From an uncultured Lachnospiraceae bacterium (GTDB lineage: Bacteria > Bacillota > Clostridia > Lachnospirales > Lachnospiraceae), in contig CAMWQW010000007.1 in the NCBI GenBank assembly GCA_947176505.1, positions 1 to 64,000 of the forward strand: a stretch of 64,000 nucleotides of DNA, read 5' to 3'. Made by a program: the position numbers and the translations under genes. The notes below the pieces were generated by a model. That model worked only from the letters and a program-made list of their open reading frames with translations, ran no database searches and had not been told where the DNA came from. Within the stretch, counting starts at the first letter, position 1. The number at the start of each line of letters is the position of its first letter. This document shows positions 8,120 to 17,441 of this stretch, piece by piece.

Positions 8120-8718
8120 CGATATAATCCCTTCTTCTCAATATAGTCTCTGACAGATTCCGGAACTTCATGCTCAATTGACGCCCCGGTATTTACTTTT
8201 CGCCGAATATCGGAAGAAGAAATATCCATGCATGTTATCTGTAGAAGCTGAATCTCCGCATTATATTCCCTCTTAAGCTTCCTAATCTGCCGCTCCATAT
8301 CTACAATTGTTTTATCATCCCTCACGGCAGCTAAGATACAACAATTTGCAAATATGCGCTCAGGATATCTCCATTTAGTCATGTGAAAAAGGCTGTCTGC
8401 ACCTACGATAAAGAAGTATTCCGTGTCCGGATTTAGATTTTTCAAATATTCCAGCGTCTCATAGGTATAAGTATTTCCCTGTTGTTTAATTTCTATGGTG
8501 GACAGCGTAAATGCCGGTATATCCTGAATCGCCAGAGCAGTCATTTCAGCACGAATCTGACCGGATTCCACTTTCTGGTCAGCCTTCATATATGGCACGC
8601 CGCAGGGCATAAAAAGCACTTCATCCAAATTGAACTGTTTAAATGCCTCTTTTGCAAGTGTAAGATGTCCATTGTGAATCGGATTAAAAGTGCCGCCCAT
8701 GATTCCTACTTTTCTCAC
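8116..8718 (-). CDS. nadD: Nicotinate-nucleotide adenylyltransferase
   Basis: A 200-residue nucleotidyltransferase that converts nicotinate mononucleotide to nicotinate adenine dinucleotide in NAD synthesis. The GGTFNPIHNGHL motif (T/HxGH) lies at residues 8-19, and the ISS-type motif (SSSDIRRKV) near the C-terminus completes the ATP site. The start is a GTG that overlaps the yhbY stop (GTGA) and follows GGAG, so it is coupled on both sides (yhbY upstream, yqeK downstream). Confidence 0.95.
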   Translation of the reverse strand: MRKVGIMGGTFNPIHNGHLTLAKEAFKQFNLDEVLFMPCGVPYMKADQKVESGQIRAEMTALAIQDIPAFTLSTIEIKQQGNTYTYETLEYLKNLNPDTEYFFIVGADSLFHMTKWRYPERIFANCCILAAVRDDKTIVDMERQIRKLKREYNAEIQLLQITCMDISSSDIRRKVNTGASIEHEVPESVRDYIEKKGLYR

Positions 8719-9017
8719 TTGTGAGTCTCCTTAGGAAGCACGATTTGGGGATTCTTCTTATCCGGCTTATATAATACAATCTTCTTACCGATCACCTGTA
8801 CTACCTGTGAATGTGTACGTTCTGCGATTGTCTGCGCAATCTCATTCGGATCATCCATACAGTTTTTTAAAACGGCAATTTTTAACAGCTCTCTTGTGTT
8901 AAATGCCTCTTCAATTCCTTTGATAAATTCCGGGGTTAAACTCGATTTCCCTATTTGAAAAATAGGATTTATCGTGCTTGCCAGACTCTTTAAATAGGCT
9001 CTCTGTTTGCTTGTCAT
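8715..9017 (-). CDS. yhbY: YhbY family ribosome assembly RNA-binding protein
   Basis: A 100-residue CRM-domain protein that associates with pre-50S particles. MTSKQRAYLKSLA at the start and IFQIGKSSLTPEF with the following LLKIAVLKN segment are typical of the CRM fold. The ATG was chosen over an in-frame GTG four codons earlier because GAGG lies 6 bases before it. It sits between obgE and nadD in the conserved order. Confidence 0.93.
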   Translation of the reverse strand: MTSKQRAYLKSLASTINPIFQIGKSSLTPEFIKGIEEAFNTRELLKIAVLKNCMDDPNEIAQTIAERTHSQVVQVIGKKIVLYKPDKKNPQIVLPKETHK

Positions 9018-9077
9018 AATATACCTCACAGACTTGTCAATTATATCATTTTATAAGACCATACGGGCAAATTGGGA

Positions 9078-10397
<1,320 letters not shown>

Positions 10398-10420
10398 TCA
10401 TTAAGGGATATGATTGATTG

Positions 10421-10453
10421 AAAAAGGCTCCAAACACCTAAATGTCTGAAGCC
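10421..10453 (-). terminator. Terminator/attenuator between rpmA and obgE
   Basis: On the minus strand GGCTTCAGACA pairs with TGTTTGGAGCC (two G-U pairs) around a TTTAGG loop and is followed by TTTTT. It lies just after the rpmA stop codon and would lower obgE expression relative to the ribosomal protein genes. Confidence 0.8.
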
Positions 10454-10466
10454 CGAATCAATCGCC

Positions 10467-10751
10467 TTATTTCTCCACAGGATATACGGAAGCCTGCTTC
10501 TTGTCTCTTCCTTTTCTCTCGAAACGAAGCACGCCGTCAACCAATGCAAACAATGTATCATCACCGCCGATACCGACATTTACACCGGGATGAATCTTTG
10601 TTCCGCGCTGTCTGTACAAGATATTTCCTGCCTTAACGAATTGTCCGTCAGCTCTCTTCGCACCTAATCTTTTAGCCTCGGAATCTCTACCGTTCTTGGT
10701 AGAACCAACACCTTTCTTATGTGCAAAAAATTGAAGGTTCATATTCAACAT
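10467..10751 (-). CDS. rpmA: 50S ribosomal protein L27, with Prp-cleaved N-terminal extension
   Basis: A 94-residue L27. It begins [20 protein letters not shown]. The nine residues before Ala10 are the Firmicute-type extension that must be removed between Phe9 and Ala10 to expose the N-terminus reaching the peptidyl transferase centre. The protease for this, Prp, is encoded immediately upstream. The ATG follows a very strong GAGGAGGTG inside the prp end. The remaining sequence ([33 protein letters not shown]) is canonical. Confidence 0.98.
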   Translation of the reverse strand: MLNMNLQFFAHKKGVGSTKNGRDSEAKRLGAKRADGQFVKAGNILYRQRGTKIHPGVNVGIGGDDTLFALVDGVLRFERKGRDKKQASVYPVEK

Positions 10752-10755
10752 GGTA

Positions 10756-11088
10756 TTACACCTCCTCAAATGTCAATTTACAATATCTCTTCCCATATTG
10801 CTTCTCAATCTGGGTAAGTCCCAGCACCAGAGAATCCATAAGCGCCTTGGAAGTCTCCTTCAAAGGCTGATTTATCAAATGACAACGGATTATTCCACTC
10901 TCTTCGTCCGTCTTCACATCCATCTTCTCTCTCGCAATCTGCTCCAGAGAGTTAATGGTGTTAATGACGAGTACTGAAATGGAGGCACACACAATGTCTT
11001 CACCATAGTTAGCGTATCCTGCATGTCCGTCACAGATAAATCCCTGATATTCTCCTGCCGTCGTTTTATAAAATGTGATTTTTGTCAT
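10756..11088 (-). CDS. prp: Ribosomal-processing cysteine protease Prp
   Basis: A 110-residue cysteine protease that removes the L27 extension. The catalytic pair is His22 (DGHAGYA) and Cys34 (DIVCASIS), at the spacing known for staphylococcal Prp. The ATG was selected because AAGGTGTGAG lies directly before it; an in-frame GTG upstream lacks support. It sits between rplU and rpmA, as in most Firmicutes, with only four bases to rpmA. Confidence 0.96.
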   Translation of the reverse strand: MTKITFYKTTAGEYQGFICDGHAGYANYGEDIVCASISVLVINTINSLEQIAREKMDVKTDEESGIIRCHLINQPLKETSKALMDSLVLGLTQIEKQYGKRYCKLTFEEV

Positions 11089-11130
11089 CTCACACCTTCG
11101 CACAACTCTTAAGCGTTAATAAAATAAATA

Positions 11131-11436
11131 CTACGCATTTATTTTGTCGATCTTAACCTGAGTGTATGCTTGTCTATGACCATTTTTCTTATGATAGCCT
11201 GTTTTTCTCTTGTACTTGTAAACGATAACTTTGCGGTACTTACCCTGATCCATAACGGTTCCGGTAACGGTTGCGTTCTCAACATCGCCTGCAACCTTAA
11301 GTTCTTTATCGCTGACAGCTACCACTTGGTCAAATGTTACAGAAGCTCCGACTTCAGCATCAAGTTTTTCGACTTTGATGACATCTCCTTCGGAAACTTT
11401 GTATTGCTTTCCACCTGTTGCAATAATTGCGTACAT
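11131..11436 (-). CDS. rplU: 50S ribosomal protein L21
   Basis: A 101-residue L21: [18 protein letters not shown] at the N-terminus and [19 protein letters not shown] near the end are diagnostic. It is the first gene of rplU-prp-rpmA and has AGGAGGTG before the ATG. A structured leader with its own promoter lies upstream, consistent with L21-type leader autoregulation. Confidence 0.98.
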   Translation of the reverse strand: MYAIIATGGKQYKVSEGDVIKVEKLDAEVGASVTFDQVVAVSDKELKVAGDVENATVTGTVMDQGKYRKVIVYKYKRKTGYHKKNGHRQAYTQVKIDKINA

Positions 11437-11444
11437 ATGGCACC

Positions 11445-11558
11445 TCCTATTCATGAACCGAAGTCCATCTTACTCGCTAGCTTCGGTGATATCCATTTAC
11501 GGAATACCTCATCGGCGTCGTGCAAATGGACATACTTATACCTCACTATGCGGCATAC
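11445..11558 (-). ncRNA. L21 leader RNA (rplU 5' regulatory leader)
   Basis: The transcript upstream of rplU can form two stacked hairpins: TCCATTT (read on the minus strand, 11524-11530) with AAATGGA (11492-11498), then CCGAAG (11481-11486) with CTTCGG (11458-11463). A structured leader before rplU-prp-rpmA is a known Firmicute element thought to bind a ribosomal protein. The position and two-hairpin layout fit; the covariance model was not run. Confidence 0.65.
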
Positions 11559-11564
11559 TTGATA

Positions 11565-11593
11565 ATCATACCTGTTCTGGGGATATTTGTCAA
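11565..11593 (-). promoter_or_regulatory. rplU operon promoter
   Basis: TTGACA (minus strand, 11588-11593), a 17-base spacer and TATGAT (11565-11570) form a near-perfect sigma-A promoter. Transcription would start at the beginning of the L21 leader. Confidence 0.82.
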
Positions 11594-11677
11594 TGGTCTA
11601 TTTAAAAATTTCAATGTTTTTAGATAAAAGTTTCTAATAATTCTTCCCCATTTTCAGCTCAGGCGTTATTACATCTT

Positions 11678-13126
11678 TTACTTAAAAAGATTCACCACCA
11701 GCTTAATCCCATACTTCACATACTGTACGAATACGCTCGGCTGTGTGATACACTCCTTCATCTTTCGGAAAATATATTTTGGTCTCAAATAGAAACCGAG
11801 CAAGATATTCTTACGAAGCTTCATGACTTCTTCGATGGAAAGATGCATCGTTCCCTTCGCGCTGGAATGGAAGAAATCACTGCCAAGCACTGATTTTGCC
11901 AGCAGATTTTCCTGTTTACATGTCTCATACATCGGCGTACCGTAGAACGGCAGTGCAACTGTCACCTCGATAAAATCAGGGTCCGTTTCCATGACAAGCT
12001 TCTTCGTCAGCAAGATGTCTTCTCTTGTCTCCCACGGGAATCCGATGACAAAATACCCCCAGAACGGTAACCCGATTTCATGGCACCATCTTGCTGCCTG
12101 TCTGTTCTCCTCGACAGTCGCTCCCTTTCTCATCTTCTGTAAGATTTCATCGCTTCCTGATTCAAACCCGAATGCCACAAGGAAGCATCCAGCCTCCTTC
12201 ATAAGCTGAAGCGTTTCCTTCTGCAAAGGACGTACCCGGGAATTCGCCGTAAACTGTATCTTTCCGTACAGCTTGGAATGAATGAGCAGGTTACACATCT
12301 CATTTACCCATTCCGGATTGATGGTAAACGTGTCAGCCTTAAAGAAAAAGTTCTTAATACCGAATTTTTCATAGCATTCGACCATCTCATCCAGCACATT
12401 CTGCGGACTCCTGAAACGAACCTTCTTGCCGGAAATCTCCGGCGTCAGGCAAAACACGCACTGGCTGGGGCATCCCCTTGCCGTCTGGATGGTTGCCATC
12501 GGTTCCTTCGTGTCAGGGCGGATATAGAGTGCATTGTTCATAAGCTGTCTTGCCGGAAAAGGCTGGGCATCCAAATCTTCATCCCATACATGGAATCTGG
12601 TAGGAACGATTTTGCCTACCTCGTCTTTATATAAAATATTGTTGATTTCCTCCGGCTTACCGATGCCTTTAAAACAATAGTCCGCAATTTTACCGATGCA
12701 GAAATCAATCTCCCCGCCAATCATATAGTCTACGTTTGACAAATCAAGCATATCAAGCATTGCCTGTTCCGGATCATAGAACAATGCCCCTTTGAGAACG
12801 ACAATCGGATTGTAACGAGATTTCAGTTCATTGACTACCTTCAAATCATCAAAAATTGTCGTGTTGGTAATGCTCATCATAATCATATCCGGAGCAAATT
12901 CATCCATGTCTTTTAGCAGCATGTCAAACGTATCGCCCTGCGTCTGATAATCCTGAAGCTTCACTTCATACCCGTCTCTCAACAGGATTGCCGCCGCATA
13001 ACCTAAATCATTACATGCGCGCATCGCCTGCGCAGAACCGTCGTCAATATTCTGCTGGCATCTGTCCTCACCTCTCTGGAACAACGCTCCCGGCGGATAA
13101 AATAATATTACTTTTTTCTTACTCAT
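11678..13126 (-). CDS. B12-binding-domain radical SAM protein
   Basis: A 482-residue protein with an N-terminal cobalamin-binding-like domain (about residues 1-150, beginning KKKVILFYPPGA) and a radical SAM domain whose cluster motif is CPSQCVFC in TARGCPSQCVFC. The later GFESGSDEILQKMRKG segment is shared with other B12-radical SAM enzymes that methylate or rearrange unreactive carbons. The C-terminal part is basic and partly hydrophobic. The ATG with upstream AAAGGAC was chosen. It ends a cassette with a membrane protein, HAD phosphatase and UbiA-type prenyltransferase, so its substrate may be a lipid-linked or cell-surface glycan. The reaction is unknown. Confidence 0.8.
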   Translation of the reverse strand: MSKKKVILFYPPGALFQRGEDRCQQNIDDGSAQAMRACNDLGYAAAILLRDGYEVKLQDYQTQGDTFDMLLKDMDEFAPDMIMMSITNTTIFDDLKVVNELKSRYNPIVVLKGALFYDPEQAMLDMLDLSNVDYMIGGEIDFCIGKIADYCFKGIGKPEEINNILYKDEVGKIVPTRFHVWDEDLDAQPFPARQLMNNALYIRPDTKEPMATIQTARGCPSQCVFCLTPEISGKKVRFRSPQNVLDEMVECYEKFGIKNFFFKADTFTINPEWVNEMCNLLIHSKLYGKIQFTANSRVRPLQKETLQLMKEAGCFLVAFGFESGSDEILQKMRKGATVEENRQAARWCHEIGLPFWGYFVIGFPWETREDILLTKKLVMETDPDFIEVTVALPFYGTPMYETCKQENLLAKSVLGSDFFHSSAKGTMHLSIEEVMKLRKNILLGFYLRPKYIFRKMKECITQPSVFVQYVKYGIKLVVNLFK

Positions 13127-13160
13127 CTGTATAATGTCCTTTCTTTCTATAACGATAACA

Positions 13161-14879
13161 CTACAATCGGTATAAGTAAACACTGTATGGAATTTCTTCC
13201 ATATGATACTCTTTCACAAACGTAAGCGACATCTCTTCCGCATTCGATATTTCGGTGCGGGAAAAAATATAGTCACAGCCTAAATTTTTCAGTGCATTTG
13301 TATTAATCAGTATTTCCTGTGGTGAGCTGTCTGCATTCTCACCGAAGTTATAGGTATTGACTCCCGATGCTGAAAAGAGATATGCACGGCACGCCCAATC
13401 ATCATAATACTCTCTCCAATTTTCATTTCGCTCTAAGGTCGGTTCGATCACTTCTCTGAAATCCTCTTTATATTCTTGGCTGTAATAACCGCAGTAACCG
13501 TCAATCGTCGAGATTCCGTTATAAGACAATACCGCAGGGTGAAAACCATAAGCGCATGCCCCTTGTTCCGGTTTATAATCGATATCGGCTTTGATACTCT
13601 CCATCAGCTCTTCACCGTAAAACTCACCATAGCTTAACTGATTTGTCTGCGTATGTTTGACAGCCTTATAGAGATTACAGTATACGGTATTATAGAAGTC
13701 ACTGAACTCCGTCTGCCTGCCGCCAATTATTAAAATTGCAACCAGTCCGCACAAGTAAGCGACCGCTTCCTTTTTCTGATAAACAGCCTTCAACACAAAG
13801 AAAAAAGCAAAATACCATGCAAAGGTATTAAAATAAACAGTCCTGTTATACTGAAAGCCCTTTAGCGGCGGCAGAACCGTCTCCACCATACTCCGCAGCG
13901 GCTCCCAGAAGTAAAGCGCATATACCACACAATTAAAGACAATAAATAAAATCGTCAGATTAAAGGGATCTCGTATCATACGATTGACCTGATGTTTTCT
14001 GATATGGTTTGCGTTATTCCAGATGAAATAAATCGCACACAATGGCAAAACAAAATAGGCATGTACAGGCTGCGCATGGATAACCCCGTACCGGAAAGCC
14101 TCCCAAAAACTGCCAAGCAGACCGTCTAATCCAAGGCTTGCCGTGACCATTGTCTCCCGAATCGTCACCACATCGGAAAAAAGCATAATGCTAAATAACC
14201 GGTACTCAAAGCATACAAAACCTGCCATCAGCGCCATGAATCCACCGAGTATCCTCCACGGAATCTTTTTGTCACGAATGGCAAGAATGATTGTGGCAAT
14301 CAGAACATACCCTAAAATAAATGCTCCGAAAAACGTAAAGTACGAGACTATCGGATAGAAGAACAGCAACACATAAAGCCACCATTTCGCTTCTCTGTAC
14401 AAGCGAATGAAAAGATATAAGGCAAATGGCATTGACGCGAAACAAATTGCGTACATGGGATAGAGCGGTAAAAGAGCGAACGCAACTGACACCAATGTCA
14501 CAATTTTGTTATATTCAGCATACTTGTCCTGCAAAATCAGCTTTGCCAGCAGGATGCATGAAAAAAAAGCTACCAGAAGTTTCAAAAGATACCCAACGAT
14601 ATACGCATACAAATCCGGTAATAAGAAAAAAAGAATATTATACAACGAAAACTCGGAGGGGAAATAATTCCGGTCGATACTCTGTAAGATGGGCATCATC
14701 TGTCCATGCACAAAAAAAGCGTCGTTATCCCGCAGCATCTTTAACTGTGTAATGAATAAATCAAGATTGTCAAGGATACCGACATAAATATTCTTGCGAA
14801 GTATCAGAAATACCAATGCCTCAACGATAAAAATACTGCCGGCTAAAAATAAATGCCAATATTTTTTCATGATGTTCAT
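13161..14879 (-). CDS. Large polytopic membrane protein, DUF6044/YfhO-like (GT-C type candidate)
   Basis: A 572-residue protein with about 11-12 membrane helices in the first 400 residues and a C-terminal extracytoplasmic domain of about 160 residues rich in Tyr and acidic residues (GISTIDGYCGYYSQEY). An early extracytoplasmic loop after the first helix carries DNLDLFITQLK, in the place where GT-C glycosyltransferases have catalytic acidic residues. I recognise it as DUF6044-like. Such proteins are suspected to transfer sugars from polyprenyl-phosphate donors on the outer face of the membrane. Its neighbours fit that, but the activity is inference. Confidence 0.6.
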   Translation of the reverse strand: MNIMKKYWHLFLAGSIFIVEALVFLILRKNIYVGILDNLDLFITQLKMLRDNDAFFVHGQMMPILQSIDRNYFPSEFSLYNILFFLLPDLYAYIVGYLLKLLVAFFSCILLAKLILQDKYAEYNKIVTLVSVAFALLPLYPMYAICFASMPFALYLFIRLYREAKWWLYVLLFFYPIVSYFTFFGAFILGYVLIATIILAIRDKKIPWRILGGFMALMAGFVCFEYRLFSIMLFSDVVTIRETMVTASLGLDGLLGSFWEAFRYGVIHAQPVHAYFVLPLCAIYFIWNNANHIRKHQVNRMIRDPFNLTILFIVFNCVVYALYFWEPLRSMVETVLPPLKGFQYNRTVYFNTFAWYFAFFFVLKAVYQKKEAVAYLCGLVAILIIGGRQTEFSDFYNTVYCNLYKAVKHTQTNQLSYGEFYGEELMESIKADIDYKPEQGACAYGFHPAVLSYNGISTIDGYCGYYSQEYKEDFREVIEPTLERNENWREYYDDWACRAYLFSASGVNTYNFGENADSSPQEILINTNALKNLGCDYIFSRTEISNAEEMSLTFVKEYHMEEIPYSVYLYRL

Positions 14880-14944
14880 TCTATTATATCCTTCTCTTCA
14901 GAATGCAGCTTTTGTAAAAGCGGCGTTCCTAATTCTTACATCTT

Positions 14945-15640
14945 TTACAGCAACAGACTTCTCAGTCGCTCCCGTTCTTTTTTCGATGCAGGAACAATGA
15001 TATAGTCCATCTGATTTCCAATTGCAGAAAGTCCGTCTTTTTCGTAGCGGTCTCCGACCATGACAGCGTCCTCAGCATGAAGTCTAAGAGTCTCTAAAAT
15101 TACTTTCAATCCCTTCGGGTCAGGTTTCATACAATTTATCCTCTCATCAGCAGAAGTAAAATACGCATCCGCATCAATCCCAAGCGCGCGAAGCTTCTCC
15201 TCCACCGGATAATCTGAATAAATGACTATTTGCACACCTTTTTGTTTCAGATGCTTTATCGCGTCGGATAATATTACATCTTTATAGTCCGGTAGTAGTG
15301 TAAGAGGCGCTTTCTGCATGTAAAAGCACACTGCGTCCGCTACCCGCTTCGCAGATACTTTCTTTTGTGCGGCAACAGCTTCATACTGTCTGTCCTCTAA
15401 CGGCATATCTGCCGGAAAAGGCATCGTCTCCTCATAGCTCTCCCACTTTTCACGAATCTCTCTGTACCGCTTAATCAACATCATATCACCTATTGCAGAC
15501 GGATGTCGCAGCAGATGACCCATCAGATAGAATATCATTCTTATCCGGAAAGGTTTCTGATAATATAAAGTTCCGTCCATATCAAAAATAACGGCACGAT
15601 ACTCCGACAAGGAGTTTTTTCTCATAACAGATTTGTTCAT
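14945..15640 (-). CDS. HAD superfamily phosphatase
   Basis: A 231-residue HAD hydrolase: FDMDGTLYYQK (motif I, Asp nucleophile), YSDYP (motif II), KPDPKG (motif III Lys) and GDRYEKDG (motif IV). An inserted alpha-helical cap (about residues 35-115) points to a small phosphorylated substrate. AAGGAG precedes the ATG. It starts 9 bases after the UbiA-type gene stops. A phosphatase next to a phosphoribosyltransferase-type UbiA recalls the two-step making of polyprenyl-phosphoribose in actinobacteria, so its substrate may be the lipid-linked 5-phosphoribose. This role is inferred from context. Confidence 0.8.
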   Translation of the reverse strand: MNKSVMRKNSLSEYRAVIFDMDGTLYYQKPFRIRMIFYLMGHLLRHPSAIGDMMLIKRYREIREKWESYEETMPFPADMPLEDRQYEAVAAQKKVSAKRVADAVCFYMQKAPLTLLPDYKDVILSDAIKHLKQKGVQIVIYSDYPVEEKLRALGIDADAYFTSADERINCMKPDPKGLKVILETLRLHAEDAVMVGDRYEKDGLSAIGNQMDYIIVPASKKERERLRSLLL

Positions 15641-15649
15641 GAATACTCC

Positions 15650-16630
15650 TTATCTTCCCGTCGGAATAAAAAATGCATTTTCCCATACATCCATAACCGG
15701 AATGTCCACAAATGTCAACACTGCAAAAAGAATCACCAGCACGCCGACCAAAATCATCAACTTCTTTTCCCGGAACAGCTTTTCCGGTTTCTGCGCTGCT
15801 GAGTCCGGCTTGTAGGCGATATAAAGATAATAGCAGAACAAGAAAAACAGCACCGGAATAGCCACAATATATTCAATCCTGTATTTTAACAGAAAGATTC
15901 CAATCAAGAAAGTCGCACATAACCCATAGTAAAAAGAAGAGCACAAAAGCGTTGCTTCTGTATATTTTGCAAAAGATTTCCTATACGCTCCTGCGAGTTT
16001 CAGATCACCAATCATACGGTACTCCGCATATCTTTTTACTGCCATCAGAAATGCTCCTGCCATCCAATATCCTACCAGAATGCTAGACGGCGGATAAATA
16101 TTGTCGCAAATAATGAACCATCCCAAAAGCAGGCGTATCATGTTATTAATTGATTCCGACAATACATCAAGATAAACAATGTCTTTTGTTCTAATCGGCT
16201 TAACGTTGTATAACACTCCCATCACAAGCAGCCAGATTTCTGTCAGCAAAAACGGAATATTAACAGGCAGGGAAAGCAGCAACCCTATTACAATACAGAC
16301 TGCATATTCCACCATTACTAAAGAAAACTTCATATTCTGGCTAACCACCGGACGATTCTTCTTTGTCGGATGATATTTGTCAAATTCTGCGTCCAGCCAT
16401 TCATTAATCACATAGTTCGCCGAAGCGATAAAACAGGTCGCAAAGAAACCGGCAGTCAATTTTATCATAAAATCCAAAACACTTATTGACTTATCACTTA
16501 AAATAACTGCCAATACAAGCCCCGGCATAATAAAGACATTTTTTATCCAGTGATCCGGTCTTGCAATTTTAATATAACTCATAAGTTGTGCCTGAGATTG
16601 ATTTGCCGAAGTTTTCTTATTTTGTTCCAT
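15650..16630 (-). CDS. UbiA-family prenyltransferase, polyprenyl-phosphate phosphoribosyltransferase-like
   Basis: A 326-residue integral membrane enzyme with about nine helices. The first Asp-rich motif reads NYVINEWLDAEFDKYHPTKK, which closely follows the NDxxDxxxDxxHPTK pattern of decaprenyl-phosphate 5-phosphoribosyltransferases; the second is YLDVLSESINNMIR. The N-terminus YIKIARPDHWIKN is also typical. The expected reaction is transfer of 5-phosphoribose from PRPP onto a polyprenyl phosphate. The start is the ATG with GGAG 9 bases before it; an earlier ATG lacks a site. A weak promoter (TTGATA, 17 bases, TAATAT) lies upstream, so this may begin the cassette. Confidence 0.78.
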   Translation of the reverse strand: MEQNKKTSANQSQAQLMSYIKIARPDHWIKNVFIMPGLVLAVILSDKSISVLDFMIKLTAGFFATCFIASANYVINEWLDAEFDKYHPTKKNRPVVSQNMKFSLVMVEYAVCIVIGLLLSLPVNIPFLLTEIWLLVMGVLYNVKPIRTKDIVYLDVLSESINNMIRLLLGWFIICDNIYPPSSILVGYWMAGAFLMAVKRYAEYRMIGDLKLAGAYRKSFAKYTEATLLCSSFYYGLCATFLIGIFLLKYRIEYIVAIPVLFFLFCYYLYIAYKPDSAAQKPEKLFREKKLMILVGVLVILFAVLTFVDIPVMDVWENAFFIPTGR

Positions 16631-16792
16631 CCGTTTTGCTCCTATGGTCGTTTGTTTCATTTATGCTGATATTATTATTGTATTATATTAACACAATACA
16701 AAAACATTATCAAAAATTATTTATCACCTATATAAGTACCTGCATAATAAGTACCTGCATACGGAATTTCCTAACCGCATTATTGCATACCC

Positions 16793-17347
16793 TTATTTTT
16801 CTGATGCAGCAAAGAAATATGCCGCTATTTGTGCTCTGGAACTGAATTCTTCTGTTTCTAACAGTTCCTTCACCTCTTCTTTGCTGTAGAAATTCGCGGT
16901 AATCTGTTCGTTCTCCGATGTATGATCTTCAAAACTGCCCTCGACGTCCACGAACGCAATCTGTGTCTTTACATCAGAAAATGCCACCGCTGCAAAAGAA
17001 GGCGGCAGAATGCACTTGATTTTCCTGACATTCAGACCTGTCTCCTCATATAGTTCCCTCTGAATACACTCTTCTATCGATTCTCCTTCATTGATCATCC
17101 CGGCACACAGATTATAGACAAACCGATTGACACCCATGCGAAATTCCCGGAGTAAGAGCATTTTATCTTCATGGTACGCTACGATGGATACACCGCTCAT
17201 ACGCTGTCCTATTGCCTCCGGTCCTGCAATCTCGTTTCGACTGACAATCTCATATTTCTTTTGTCTTCCGGCTTTATTTATGTAGGTCAGTTCATAGTTC
17301 TTTAAATATTTACCGTCTTTTACTTTCTCCATACCAAGAAGTTTCAT
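16793..17347 (-). CDS. Nudix hydrolase (ADP-ribose pyrophosphatase-like)
   Basis: A 184-residue Nudix enzyme. The box is complete (G-x5-E-x7-REL-x-EE-x-G, residues about 87-109, including QRELYEETGL). The N-terminal beta-rich part and the position of the box resemble ADP-ribose or nucleotide-sugar pyrophosphatases. GAGGAG precedes the ATG. It lies between RNase G and the UbiA-type gene, separated from the latter by a region with its own possible promoter, so membership of the cassette is uncertain. Confidence 0.85.
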   Translation of the reverse strand: MKLLGMEKVKDGKYLKNYELTYINKAGRQKKYEIVSRNEIAGPEAIGQRMSGVSIVAYHEDKMLLLREFRMGVNRFVYNLCAGMINEGESIEECIQRELYEETGLNVRKIKCILPPSFAAVAFSDVKTQIAFVDVEGSFEDHTSENEQITANFYSKEEVKELLETEEFSSRAQIAAYFFAASEK

Positions 17348-17441
17348 ATTACGTTGCTCCTCTTTTTCTGAAAATTATATTATTCACCGTACGTTTTCTG
17401 TATTCTACCTGTGTCCGTCAGATTTCATGCAGTTCCGATTC

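Noticed and set aside
16730..16765. Direct repeat ATAAGTACCTGCATA (two copies)
   Set aside because: Short and without flanking insertion-sequence or phage features; too small to interpret.
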